From: Actinomycetota bacterium
Lineage (GTDB): Bacteria; Actinomycetota; Actinomycetes; Nanopelagicales; Nanopelagicaceae
Assembly (NCBI GenBank): GCA_009705185.1
Contig: WLCS01000070.1
Location: 1-5,757 of the forward strand
Length of the DNA stretch: 5,757 bases
Direction of reading: 5' to 3'
Shown: piece after piece, positions 1-5,757 of the stretch
How the letters are laid out: the number at the start of each line of letters is the position of its first letter
Position numbering within the stretch: the stretch's first letter is position 1
Notes under the pieces: model-generated
What the model was told of the DNA's origin: nothing
Database searches by the model: none
The model's input: only the letters and a program-made list of their open reading frames with translations
Made by a program: the position numbers and the translations under genes

Positions 1-433
1 TGCTGCAGGAATTGTTGGCAAAGATCCAGAGACTGCGCTGAAAGATGGAAGTGCCATGGATCATTGGCGCCGCATGATTTCAGCTCAAGGCGGAGATCCA
101 GATGCAGCACTTCCGCAAGCGAAGGAAACTCATGTAGTAACGGCGCATGAATCAGGAATCATTACAACGATGGATGCCATGAAAGTTGGCGTCAGCGCAT
201 GGCGACTCGGTGCGGGACGGTCAAAGCAAGGCGAAAAGGTACAAGCCGGTGCGGGAATTGAATTACATGCAAAACCAGGTGATCACATCACTGCTGGCGC
301 TCCACTGATGACGCTTCATACCGATGAACCAGCACGTTTTGAAAGGGCTCTAGAAATCCTTCAGGGCGCTGTCACAATCATCGAAGGTGGAACGGTTAAC
401 CGTTTGCCTCTAATACTTGAGAGAATAATCTAA
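1..433 (+). CDS. deoA: Thymidine / pyrimidine-nucleoside phosphorylase, C-terminal part (5' end outside window)
   Basis: The enzyme carries out phosphorolysis of thymidine or deoxyuridine to free base and deoxyribose-1-phosphate in the cytoplasm. The open frame runs in from the left edge: codons from base 2 read [18 protein letters not shown] before the first ATG at 56, so that ATG is internal and not the start. The 143 visible residues are the end of the family's alpha/beta domain ([20 protein letters not shown]) followed by the C-terminal PYNP_C domain, about visible residues 45-120 ([10 protein letters not shown], then LGAGR at 69-73, then a [10 protein letters not shown] turn). Family members are about 430-450 aa, so roughly the last third is seen; the catalytic and phosphate-binding residues lie upstream. 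The TAA stop at 431-433 shares its last base with the ATG of add, which indicates a co-transcribed, probably translationally coupled pair. The family is secure; thymidine-only versus broader pyrimidine specificity cannot be decided from this part. Confidence 0.92.
   Translation, partial: AAGIVGKDPETALKDGSAMDHWRRMISAQGGDPDAALPQAKETHVVTAHESGIITTMDAMKVGVSAWRLGAGRSKQGEKVQAGAGIELHAKPGDHITAGAPLMTLHTDEPARFERALEILQGAVTIIEGGTVNRLPLILERII
391..404. repeat. 14-bp perfect palindrome near the deoA-add junction
   Basis: AACGGTTAACCGTT is its own reverse complement. It ends 28 bases before the add ATG and lies in the deoA codons for Thr-Val-Asn-Arg. It could be an operator-like dyad or an mRNA hairpin, but there is no second copy in the window and no regulator gene. 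By simple arithmetic a 14-bp palindrome is expected by chance about once in three windows of this size. Confidence 0.5.
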
Positions 434-1527
434 TGAGCAACATCAACAAGAAGCCAACTGCAGATCAGGTAAAACGACTTCCTAAAGCGCTCTTGCATGA
501 CCACCTTGATGGTGGCCTTCGCCCTCAAACTATTATTGATATTGCTCAAGAAATTGGTCACGAGTTACCAACATATGATGCTGCTGAATTAGCAGAATGG
601 TTTCGAGCATCATGTGATTCTGGCTCACTAGTTTCATACCTCGAAACATTTGCTCACACAGTTGCTGTTATGCAACGCAAAGAAGATATTGTCCGAGTCG
701 CACGTGAATGCGCAGTAGATCTTGCTCGCGATGGCGTTGTATATGCAGAAGTTCGTATGGCCCCAGAACTTGTTACAGAAAAGGGTCTCTCTCTTTCACA
801 AGCCATCGAAGCAATTCTTGAAGGTTTCCGTGCCGGTGAAGCTGAAGCAAAAGCTGAAGGCAATTCAATACGCGTCATGTCTTTGCTCTGCGGAATGCGT
901 CAGAATGAGCGATCACAGGAAGTTGCAGAACTTGCAGTGAAGTATCGCGATCAAGGAGTTGTTGGTTTCGATATCGCTGGACCTGAAGATGGATTTCCAC
1001 CTAGCGATCAACTTGATACCTTTGAATTCTTACGTCGCGAGAATGCGCACTTCACAATTCATGCCGGTGAAGCATATGGATTGCCATCAATTTGGGAAGC
1101 GATTCAGTTATGTGGGGCAGAACGTTTAGGTCATGGCGTTCGCATCACAGACGACATTGATTTCAACCATACTCCAGCTCGCTTAGGGCGCCTTGCTGCA
1201 TATGTGCGCGATCGTCGAGTTCCTTTGGAAATGTGTCCATCATCAAATATTCAAACAGGTGTTGCAGATTCCTTTGCACATCACCCACTTGCAAAGCTTG
1301 CAAAACTTCGTTTCCGAGTAACAATCAATACCGATAATCGTTTAATGTCGGCGACTTCAATGTCGCGAGAGATGACAGAAATGGTTAATCAATGCGATTG
1401 GACATTCCAAGACTTGCAGAGAGTGACCATCAATGCGCTCAAGAGTTCATTTATTCCATTTGAAGAGCGTTTGGCGATAATCGAAAATATTGTTAAACCT
1501 CAATATGCAAAGATTTCAGAGGAGTAA
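433..1527 (+). CDS. add: Adenosine deaminase
   Basis: This cytoplasmic zinc enzyme hydrolytically deaminates adenosine and deoxyadenosine to inosine and deoxyinosine, which feeds the purine phosphorylase encoded on the other strand. It is a full-length protein of 364 aa, normal for bacterial Add. Metal and catalytic motifs appear in order: HDHLDGG with H22 and H24, the GFDIAGPE loop at 178-185, HAGE with H210 and catalytic E213, GHG with H234, and NTDN with zinc ligand D301. The second acidic residue of the classical NTDD motif is Asn302 here (NTDNRLMS). I recall this form from actinobacterial homologues and do not read it as inactivation. The ATG at 433 overlaps the deoA stop (TAATG). Only a weak GAGAG at 419-423 precedes it, so initiation probably depends on coupling. 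The end of the gene carries the Shine-Dalgarno sequence of deoC. Confusion with AMP or adenine deaminase is unlikely given length and neighbours. Confidence 0.96.
   Translation: MSNINKKPTADQVKRLPKALLHDHLDGGLRPQTIIDIAQEIGHELPTYDAAELAEWFRASCDSGSLVSYLETFAHTVAVMQRKEDIVRVARECAVDLARDGVVYAEVRMAPELVTEKGLSLSQAIEAILEGFRAGEAEAKAEGNSIRVMSLLCGMRQNERSQEVAELAVKYRDQGVVGFDIAGPEDGFPPSDQLDTFEFLRRENAHFTIHAGEAYGLPSIWEAIQLCGAERLGHGVRITDDIDFNHTPARLGRLAAYVRDRRVPLEMCPSSNIQTGVADSFAHHPLAKLAKLRFRVTINTDNRLMSATSMSREMTEMVNQCDWTFQDLQRVTINALKSSFIPFEERLAIIENIVKPQYAKISEE
1518..1524 (+). promoter_or_regulatory. Shine-Dalgarno sequence for deoC
   Basis: AGAGGAG, encoded by the last sense codons of add (Ser-Glu-Glu), lies 6 bases before the GTG at 1531. 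It is the only strong, well-spaced ribosome binding site in the window. It fixes the GTG as the deoC start and suggests deoC can initiate independently. Confidence 0.8.
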
Positions 1528-1530
1528 TTC

Positions 1531-2217
1531 GTGGCACATCCAAAGTACACACTGAGGCAAGTTGCAAAAACTATTGATCATGCGCTTTTGCGCCCTGATA
1601 TGTCGCGGGATGAAGTACGTGAAGGATGTCAGATTGCATTGAAGTACGACGTTGCATCCGTGTGCTGTAAACCCGCAGATGTTGCTTTCTGTGCTGAGAT
1701 CCTACGTGGTAGCGATGTGCATGTAGGTACAGTTGTGGGATTTCCTCATGGAAATTCTGCGACTTCAACAAAGGTATTTGAAACGAAGCAAGTAGTAGCA
1801 GATGGTGCCACTGAAATCGATGTCGTCATCAACATTGGATGGATGAAGTCTGGAATGTACGACCAAGTTCGCGAAGAAATTGCAGCAGTAGTTGATGCCG
1901 CGGCGGGCAATCAAGTAAAGGTTATTTTAGAAAATGCATATTTGACCAAAGAAGAGATTGTAAAAGCATGCCAGCTTTGTGAAGCAGCTGGAGCTGACTA
2001 TGTAAAGACTTCAACAGGATTCGCGCCAACTGGTGCGATTCTTGAAGATGTTGTCCTTATGCGTGCTTCAGTTTCTTCTCAGGTAGAAGTAAAGAGTGCC
2101 GGGGGAGTGAAGTCGCTAGACATGCTTCTCTCATTTATGGATGCTGGTGTAAAGAGAAGCGGAGCAAGTGGCACCGCTGCAATGTTAGAAGAATTTAAAG
2201 AGCGTTTCGGCGCTTAG
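1531..2217 (+). CDS. deoC: Deoxyribose-phosphate aldolase (class I)
   Basis: The enzyme cleaves 2-deoxy-D-ribose-5-phosphate reversibly to acetaldehyde and glyceraldehyde-3-phosphate. This is the last step of deoxynucleoside breakdown and returns the carbon to glycolysis. It has 228 aa, the usual length for a single-domain TIM-barrel DeoC. Visible motifs are TIDHALL (14-20), VGFPHG (69-74), EIDVVINIG with Asp97, KVILENAYL (130-138), YVKTSTGF with the expected Schiff-base Lys159, VKSAGGVK with the proton-relay Lys188, and a phosphate-binding GASG turn (211-214). All catalytic positions known from E. coli DeoC (Asp102, Lys167, Lys201) have counterparts. The start is GTG, chosen for the AGAGGAG placed 6 bases upstream and for the N-terminus, which aligns with the family. 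Only 3 bases separate it from add. The TAG stop at 2215-2217 overlaps the stop codon of the convergent mutase gene. Confidence 0.97.
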   Translation: MAHPKYTLRQVAKTIDHALLRPDMSRDEVREGCQIALKYDVASVCCKPADVAFCAEILRGSDVHVGTVVGFPHGNSATSTKVFETKQVVADGATEIDVVINIGWMKSGMYDQVREEIAAVVDAAAGNQVKVILENAYLTKEEIVKACQLCEAAGADYVKTSTGFAPTGAILEDVVLMRASVSSQVEVKSAGGVKSLDMLLSFMDAGVKRSGASGTAAMLEEFKERFGA

Positions 2218-2234
2218 CCAGCTAAGAATTTTTT
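2213..2234 (+). terminator. Possible weak intrinsic terminator of the deoA-add-deoC transcript
   Basis: CTTAGC (2213-2218) and GCTAAG (2221-2226) are exact inverted repeats. A sterically sensible form is a 5-bp CTTAG/CTAAG stem with a CCAG loop. AA and a run of six T (2229-2234) follow, the layout of a rho-independent terminator in the + direction. The stem is short and A/T-rich, so it would be weak. It includes both convergent stop codons, and its right arm and T-run lie inside the coding end of the mutase gene (Lys-Lys-Phe-Leu-Ala-Gly). There is no matching T-run for - strand transcripts. Confidence 0.4.
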
Positions 2235-3833
2235 AAGTGGATCACGAAGCTGATTGAGTACTTCGAGGGCTTCTTCTGAAGTCTTGGTAATAACTTCTAT
2301 GTAGCACTTCATCTTTGCCTCCGTGCCTGATGGGCGCACAATGATGCGAATGCCGCCTGCGAGCCAGATACGTAACCCATCAGTTGGAGGCAATCCATCT
2401 CTTGGTTGCGCTAAATCATCAATGGATTCAACTGCACGTCCAGCAATCTCTGCAGGAGGATTGGTGCGAAGTCCGGCGAGCAGACGGGTAATAGAAGTCA
2501 TCTCTGCAACACGAATAGAAATCTGTTCAGTACCGTGAAAACCATGTCGTTGCCATACTTCATCGAGTAAGTCGCTCAGAGTGAGTCCATCTCGCTTCAG
2601 ATCTGTGGCTACTTGAACTAAGAAGAGTGCAGCCGAGATTCCATCTTTGTCGTTTACTGTCTCTGAATCAACTGAATAACCGATAGCTTCCTCATACCCG
2701 AAGGCGAGATTTTCAATCTTTGCTAGCCACTTAAATCCAGTGAGCACTTCTTTAAAATCTACATCGTAATGAGCGCTGATCTTTCGCAGTGCTGAGGAAG
2801 AGACTATTGAATTTCCAAATGTTCCGGTGGGCTTTGTGCGTGCAATCCATTCGCCAAGGATGATTCCTAGTTCGTCACCACGAAGCATGCGCCAACCAGT
2901 TTTCGGATCATTAATTGCCGCAGCGCAGCGATCTGCATCGGGATCATTTGCAATCACGAGTTCGGCGCCAAAGTCCCGAGCTTTTGCAAGCGCTAAGTCG
3001 ATAGCACCAGGCTCTTCTGGGTTTGGAAATGCAACAGTAGGGAAATCCGGATCAGGCGCGCATTGTTCATCTACAAGAATTAGTGTTGCAAAGCCTGCAT
3101 GATTGAAAACTCTCTGGATAGTTTCTGTTCCAACTCCGTGCATTGCGGTGTAAACAATTTTCATATCACCCGGGCGCGGAGCTAATTGTGCTGTTCGACG
3201 AACATACTCAGTGATGACTTCTTCGCCCAGAACCGTCCAGGAATCACCACGTGGGCATGATGCAAGAGATGTCACGGCATCGATGTGCTGAGCAATAAAT
3301 CCATCCGTTGGATTAATAATCTGAGAAGCTGCGTAGTTAATTCCATCAGCAGTAGGACCGATGTAAACCTTGTACCCATTATCTTGTGGGGGATTGTGGC
3401 TTGCAGTAACCATGATTCCAATATCGCATCTCAAATATTCAGTTGCGAAAGCCAATACTGGAGTTGGGAGCGGTCTTGGTAGAACAAATACTTGCATTCC
3501 GGCACCGCTCATAATCTCTGCTGTTTCGCGAGTGAAATCTTCAGAACCGTAACGCGCATCTCGACCAACAACTACTTTGCTCATGCCACGTTCTTTCATA
3601 TATGCAGCAATCCCTGCAGCTGTTCGACCAACAACTGCACGATTCATGCATGATGGTCCTGGACCTATAGGTCCACGTAAACCCGCTGTACCGAATTGTA
3701 GAAAGCCGTTGAAGTACGTACGTAAAGTTGTTTCATCGCCAGCATCGAGTAGATCTTGTAGCTTTGCTGCAGTAGTTGCATCTGGATCATCGGCAATCCA
3801 TGCCCGAACTTCACTCTGCAGAGCTGTATTCAT
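2214..3833 (-). CDS. Alpha-D-phosphohexomutase of the PGM2/PmmB type; probable phosphopentomutase
   Basis: The 539-aa protein has the four-domain phosphohexomutase fold, and all signature motifs are intact: FGTAGLRG (47-54), GRDAR (90-94), the phosphoserine loop TASHNP (143-148, Ser145), the magnesium loop DPDADR (297-302), the sugar-specificity loop GYEEAIGY (379-386), and the phosphate-binding RPSGTEAK (500-507). The GYEEAIGY loop resembles the PGM2 branch (glucose/pentose phosphate mutases), not the PGM1 (GEES-type) or ManB/AlgC (GEMSGH-type) branches. Bacterial members are often labelled phosphomannomutase PmmB. The setting among deoA, punA, add and deoC favours conversion of (deoxy)ribose-1-phosphate to the 5-phosphate; this is inference, and glucose-1-phosphate is the main alternative. 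The ATG is the first possible start, because an in-frame TAA lies 9 bases upstream. The gene follows punA by 18 bases with no evident Shine-Dalgarno sequence. Its TAA (2214-2216) overlaps the deoC stop. Confidence 0.93.
   Translation of the reverse strand: MNTALQSEVRAWIADDPDATTAAKLQDLLDAGDETTLRTYFNGFLQFGTAGLRGPIGPGPSCMNRAVVGRTAAGIAAYMKERGMSKVVVGRDARYGSEDFTRETAEIMSGAGMQVFVLPRPLPTPVLAFATEYLRCDIGIMVTASHNPPQDNGYKVYIGPTADGINYAASQIINPTDGFIAQHIDAVTSLASCPRGDSWTVLGEEVITEYVRRTAQLAPRPGDMKIVYTAMHGVGTETIQRVFNHAGFATLILVDEQCAPDPDFPTVAFPNPEEPGAIDLALAKARDFGAELVIANDPDADRCAAAINDPKTGWRMLRGDELGIILGEWIARTKPTGTFGNSIVSSSALRKISAHYDVDFKEVLTGFKWLAKIENLAFGYEEAIGYSVDSETVNDKDGISAALFLVQVATDLKRDGLTLSDLLDEVWQRHGFHGTEQISIRVAEMTSITRLLAGLRTNPPAEIAGRAVESIDDLAQPRDGLPPTDGLRIWLAGGIRIIVRPSGTEAKMKCYIEVITKTSEEALEVLNQLRDPLKKFLAG
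3660..3675. repeat. 16-bp perfect palindrome inside the mutase gene
   Basis: TGGACCTATAGGTCCA is its own reverse complement. On the mutase mRNA it could form a 6-bp stem with a UAUA loop around codons 53-58. A third copy of the half-site, GGTCC at 3655-3659, lies next to it. The bases encode the Gly-Pro-Ile-Gly-Pro-Gly-Pro stretch after FGTAGLR, and GGN-CCN codon pairs are self-complementary, so coding alone may explain it. Confidence 0.6.
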
Positions 3834-3851
3834 GTACGAAGATTATCTAGA
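3834..3851 (-). other. 18-base punA-mutase spacer, no ribosome binding site seen
   Basis: This is the longest non-coding stretch in the window. Read on the - strand it is TCTAGATAATCTTCGTAC directly before the mutase ATG. It holds no purine-rich Shine-Dalgarno stretch, and its in-frame TAA blocks any start further upstream. It is too short for a full promoter, so any -35 or -10 element would have to lie inside punA. Confidence 0.7.
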
Positions 3852-4682
3852 TTAAATCAGTTTAGGAATAGTAGAGCTCAGTAGTGCGCCCATTCGATCT
3901 GCTGCAGCTTTTCCGGCAGCAATTACCTCTTCATGATTTAACTTTTCACCTGTAACTCCAGCAGCGGCATTTGTTACCAACGAGATTCCTAAAACTTCAG
4001 CACCAAGTGCATGTGCAGCAATTGCCTCAGGAACAGTAGACATTCCGACAAGATCCGCACCCATGGTGCGCATCATCAAGATTTCAGCAGGAGTTTCATA
4101 GGTAGGTCCACGCCAATGCACATATACGCCTTCTTCAAGTGAAGAATCTTCGCTCTTAACAATTGCGCGAATTCTCTTGCTATACAAATCTGTGAGATCG
4201 ATAAATGTTGCACCTGAAAGTGGTGATGCGGCGGTAAGTGAAATGTGATCGCGAATCAAAACTGGTTGTCCAACTTTGTACTTCGTATTTATCCCACCGC
4301 AGGCATTAGTCAGAATGACAACTTTGCATCCAGCTTTAACTGCCGTGCGAACACCATGTACAACGGGTTCCATGCCTTTGCCCTCGTAGAGATGAGTGCG
4401 ACCGAGAAATACGAGTGCTCGAATTTTCTTTCCATTTTCGACAAGTTCATATGAACGAACTTTTCCTGAATGTCCCTCGACAGCGGGTGGAAGAAACCCT
4501 GTTAATTCATCTGCATTGCATTCATATGCCGGTGTACCCAGTGCATCTGCAGCGCTTACCCAACCTGAACCCATCACAAGTGCGACATCGTGAGAGGCGA
4601 CCCCAGTGCGTTCTGCTATCTCTTGAGCAGCTTTAGTTGCAGCAGCGAGAGGGTCGGAATAGAGAAGGTCTGTTGAGGTCAT
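3852..4682 (-). CDS. punA: Purine-nucleoside phosphorylase (trimeric, human/mycobacterial type)
   Basis: The enzyme carries out phosphorolysis of (deoxy)inosine and (deoxy)guanosine to hypoxanthine or guanine plus (deoxy)ribose-1-phosphate. Its substrate can come from Add, and its sugar phosphate passes to the mutase and DeoC. At 276 aa it has the length of the low-molecular-mass trimeric class, not the hexameric E. coli DeoD class. Visible motifs are the phosphate-binding MGSGW (37-41, Ser39), EGHSGK (69-74), GRTHLYEG (94-101, His97), LTNACGG (124-130), GPTYETPAE (192-200, with Glu200 matching the base-binding Glu of human PNP), VGMSTVPEA (212-220) and VTNAAAG (236-242, Asn238). The Glu/Asn pair is that of 6-oxopurine-specific enzymes, so adenosine should be a poor substrate, consistent with Add in the same pathway. 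The ATG overlaps the upstream carboxylase stop as ATGA. A GAGG lies only one base before the ATG, too close to act normally, so translational coupling is likely. S-methyl-5'-thioadenosine phosphorylase is the nearest alternative, disfavoured by the motifs. Confidence 0.96.
   Translation of the reverse strand: MTSTDLLYSDPLAAATKAAQEIAERTGVASHDVALVMGSGWVSAADALGTPAYECNADELTGFLPPAVEGHSGKVRSYELVENGKKIRALVFLGRTHLYEGKGMEPVVHGVRTAVKAGCKVVILTNACGGINTKYKVGQPVLIRDHISLTAASPLSGATFIDLTDLYSKRIRAIVKSEDSSLEEGVYVHWRGPTYETPAEILMMRTMGADLVGMSTVPEAIAAHALGAEVLGISLVTNAAAGVTGEKLNHEEVIAAGKAAADRMGALLSSTIPKLI
4679..4682 (-). other. ATGA start/stop overlap between the carboxylase gene and punA
   Basis: On the - strand ATGA joins the punA start (ATG) and the carboxylase stop (TGA). 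This is the classic arrangement for termination-reinitiation coupling. It fits the lack of a properly spaced Shine-Dalgarno sequence for punA and makes co-transcription of the two genes very likely. Confidence 0.85.
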
Positions 4683-5757
4683 GCCTCAATAATGTCACAG
4701 AGAACAGTTCCGCTAGCAACTGTCTCGCCTATAACAGCCTTCAAGTTTTTAATCACACCGCTCTTATGTGCATTCAGAGGCTGTTCCATCTTCATCGCTT
4801 CTAGAACTATTACAAGATCGCCTGCTTCAACACTCTGGCCTTCTTCTACCGCAATCTTTACCACTGTTCCTTGCATGGGAGAAGCCAGTCCTGTTCCAGA
4901 TGCTCCGCCTCCAGTGACTTGCTTTGCACGATGGCGTTTTACAACAGGTTCTGGCGCATGTACAACTATTTCGAATCGCTTTCCATTTACTTCAGCAACT
5001 AATTTCTCTGCTGCAACTTTGGTTTGGATATCTGCTGCAGTTGATTCAAATGCAGGAATTTCATTCTTGAATTCATTTTCAATATAGCTTGTGTATACCT
5101 TGAAATTTTCTGTATATGCAGGATCTTCCAGAATTGCACGGTGGAAAGGAAGCGCGGTCGCTAATCCTCCGACTTCGAATTCTGCTAGCGCGCGACGTGC
5201 TCGTTCGATAGCTTGTTTACGCGTTGCTCCGGTGACAATGAGTTTTGCAAGAAGAGAATCAAAGTTTCCACCGATTACATCTCCGTTGCGGAATCCTGCA
5301 TCTACACGTACTCCAGGTCCCGTTGGAATACTCCACGATGTAATACGACCGGGTGCTGGCAAAAATGAACGTCCAGGATCTTCGCCGTTTATACGGAACT
5401 CAATAGAGTGCCCGCGGACAACCGGGTCATCAAAACCAAGGCTCTCACCCATTGCAATTCTGAATTGTTCGCGCACAAGATCGATACCTGTAACTTCTTC
5501 TGAGACAGGGTGCTCTACTTGCAAGCGCGTATTAACTTCTAGAAATGAAATTGTTCCATCTACGCCCACAAGGAATTCACATGTGCCAGCGCCGATATAT
5601 CCGGCCTCTTTCATAATTGCTTTACTTGAGCGATACAACTCTTCATTCTGCGCATCAGTTAAGAACGGGGCAGGAGCTTCTTCAACAAGTTTCTGGTGTC
5701 TACGTTGTAATGAACAGTCACGTGTAGAAACCACCACAGCATGTCCATGCTTATCAA
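4679..5757 (-). CDS. Acyl-CoA carboxylase alpha chain: biotin carboxylase + biotin carrier protein, N-terminus outside window
   Basis: The product uses ATP and bicarbonate to carboxylate its own biotin, which a separate beta subunit (not in the window) then uses to make malonyl- or methylmalonyl-CoA. The frame stays open to the right edge. Codons before the GTG at 5737 read DKHGHA and continue the family pattern, so that GTG is internal. About 358 of the usual 580-600 residues are visible. Numbered from the codon at 5737, they are the ATP-grasp part with [11 protein letters not shown] (6-16) and the active-site [10 protein letters not shown] (67-76; Glu67, Asn69, Arg71); the biotin carboxylase C-terminal domain with [13 protein letters not shown] (109-121) and [10 protein letters not shown] (158-167); a linker region (about 220-280); and a biotinyl domain with EAMKM, biotinyl Lys316 encoded at 4790-4792. 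Fusion of the two domains is the standard actinobacterial form (AccA3/BccA-like). Acetyl- versus propionyl-CoA use depends on the beta partner. The TGA stop overlaps the punA ATG by four bases. Confidence 0.95.
   Translation of the reverse strand, partial: DKHGHAVVVSTRDCSLQRRHQKLVEEAPAPFLTDAQNEELYRSSKAIMKEAGYIGAGTCEFLVGVDGTISFLEVNTRLQVEHPVSEEVTGIDLVREQFRIAMGESLGFDDPVVRGHSIEFRINGEDPGRSFLPAPGRITSWSIPTGPGVRVDAGFRNGDVIGGNFDSLLAKLIVTGATRKQAIERARRALAEFEVGGLATALPFHRAILEDPAYTENFKVYTSYIENEFKNEIPAFESTAADIQTKVAAEKLVAEVNGKRFEIVVHAPEPVVKRHRAKQVTGGGASGTGLASPMQGTVVKIAVEEGQSVEAGDLVIVLEAMKMEQPLNAHKSGVIKNLKAVIGETVASGTVLCDIIEA

Noticed and set aside
56..58. ATG at 56 as the start of a 125-aa protein
   Set aside because: The frame is open to the left edge and the preceding 18 codons match the thymidine phosphorylase family, so this Met is internal to a truncated gene.
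654..878. 74-codon open frame on - inside add, and a 72-codon + frame overlapping it (722-940)
   Set aside because: Both are out of frame with an intact adenosine deaminase and show no family resemblance.
2827..3102. 91-codon open frame on + inside the mutase gene
   Set aside because: It is opposite the DPDADR metal loop of the mutase; low-complexity Ser/Ala/Pro composition is typical of an antisense shadow.
3715..3724. TACGTACGTA palindrome in the mutase gene, and CTCTGCAGAG at 3814-3823
   Set aside because: Ten-base palindromes are expected several times in a window this size; both sit in ordinary coding sequence with no supporting context.
3834..3851. Promoter in the punA-mutase spacer
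   Set aside because: Eighteen bases cannot hold a -35/-10 pair, and I saw no convincing promoter elements; co-transcription with punA is simpler.
3577..3855. 92-codon open frame on + opposite the N-terminus of the mutase gene
   Set aside because: It lies almost wholly antisense to conserved mutase motifs (FGTAGLRG, GRDAR region) and has no recognisable domain.
4692..5087. 131-codon open frame on + opposite the carboxylase 3' half
   Set aside because: It is antisense to a well-supported biotin carboxylase/BCCP gene with intact motifs; the translation is Ser/Thr/Pro-rich and resembles no family I recognise.
5735..5737. GTG as the start of the carboxylase gene
   Set aside because: The six codons before it (DKHGHA) continue the biotin carboxylase pattern, and the protein would otherwise lack its whole N-terminal half; the gene is cut by the window edge.
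1..5757. Defence system, phage, CRISPR, transposon or toxin-antitoxin genes
   Set aside because: Every long frame is accounted for by core nucleoside or acyl-CoA metabolism; no spaced direct repeats, transposase motifs, tRNA or att-like sequences were seen.

Overview
The window reads as a compact actinobacterial chromosome segment. The best fit by inference is a streamlined freshwater lineage of the acI/Nanopelagicales type (Ca. Planktophila or Ca. Nanopelagicus). Four things point there: actinobacterial protein variants (a human-type trimeric purine nucleoside phosphorylase, a PmmB-like phospho-sugar mutase, and a biotin carboxylase fused to its biotin carrier domain); G+C in the mid-40s by eye, low for the phylum; almost no intergenic DNA; and overlapping start and stop codons. 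No marker gene is present, so the taxonomy stays tentative.

Layout: two gene blocks converge. On the + strand, from the left edge to 2217, lie the 3' part of a thymidine/pyrimidine nucleoside phosphorylase gene (deoA), adenosine deaminase (add) and deoxyribose-phosphate aldolase (deoC). On the - strand, read from the right edge towards 2214, lie the 3' part of an acyl-CoA carboxylase alpha-chain gene (biotin carboxylase plus BCCP), purine nucleoside phosphorylase (punA) and a PGM2/PmmB-type alpha-D-phosphohexomutase. The blocks meet in a 4-base tail-to-tail overlap in which the two stop codons share bases. Only about 21 bases of the window (1528-1530 and 3834-3851) lie outside a reading frame. 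No RNA gene, mobile element, CRISPR array or phage gene is visible.

How the genes work together: five of the six genes form an almost complete route for salvage and breakdown of (deoxy)nucleosides. Add converts (deoxy)adenosine to (deoxy)inosine. PunA and DeoA phosphorolyse purine and pyrimidine nucleosides to free base and (deoxy)ribose-1-phosphate. A phosphopentomutase step makes the 5-phosphate, and DeoC cleaves deoxyribose-5-phosphate to acetaldehyde and glyceraldehyde-3-phosphate. No classical DeoB is present, so the hexomutase-family protein is the natural candidate for that step. The acyl-CoA carboxylase subunit belongs to fatty-acid/propionyl-CoA metabolism; its gene is tightly overlapped with punA, so it is probably co-transcribed with it.

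This is core metabolism, not an exotic accessory system. The points worth a second look are the extreme compaction, a terminator-like hairpin that contains both convergent stop codons, the missing ribosome binding site in front of the mutase, two perfect palindromes inside genes, and the inferred phosphopentomutase role.
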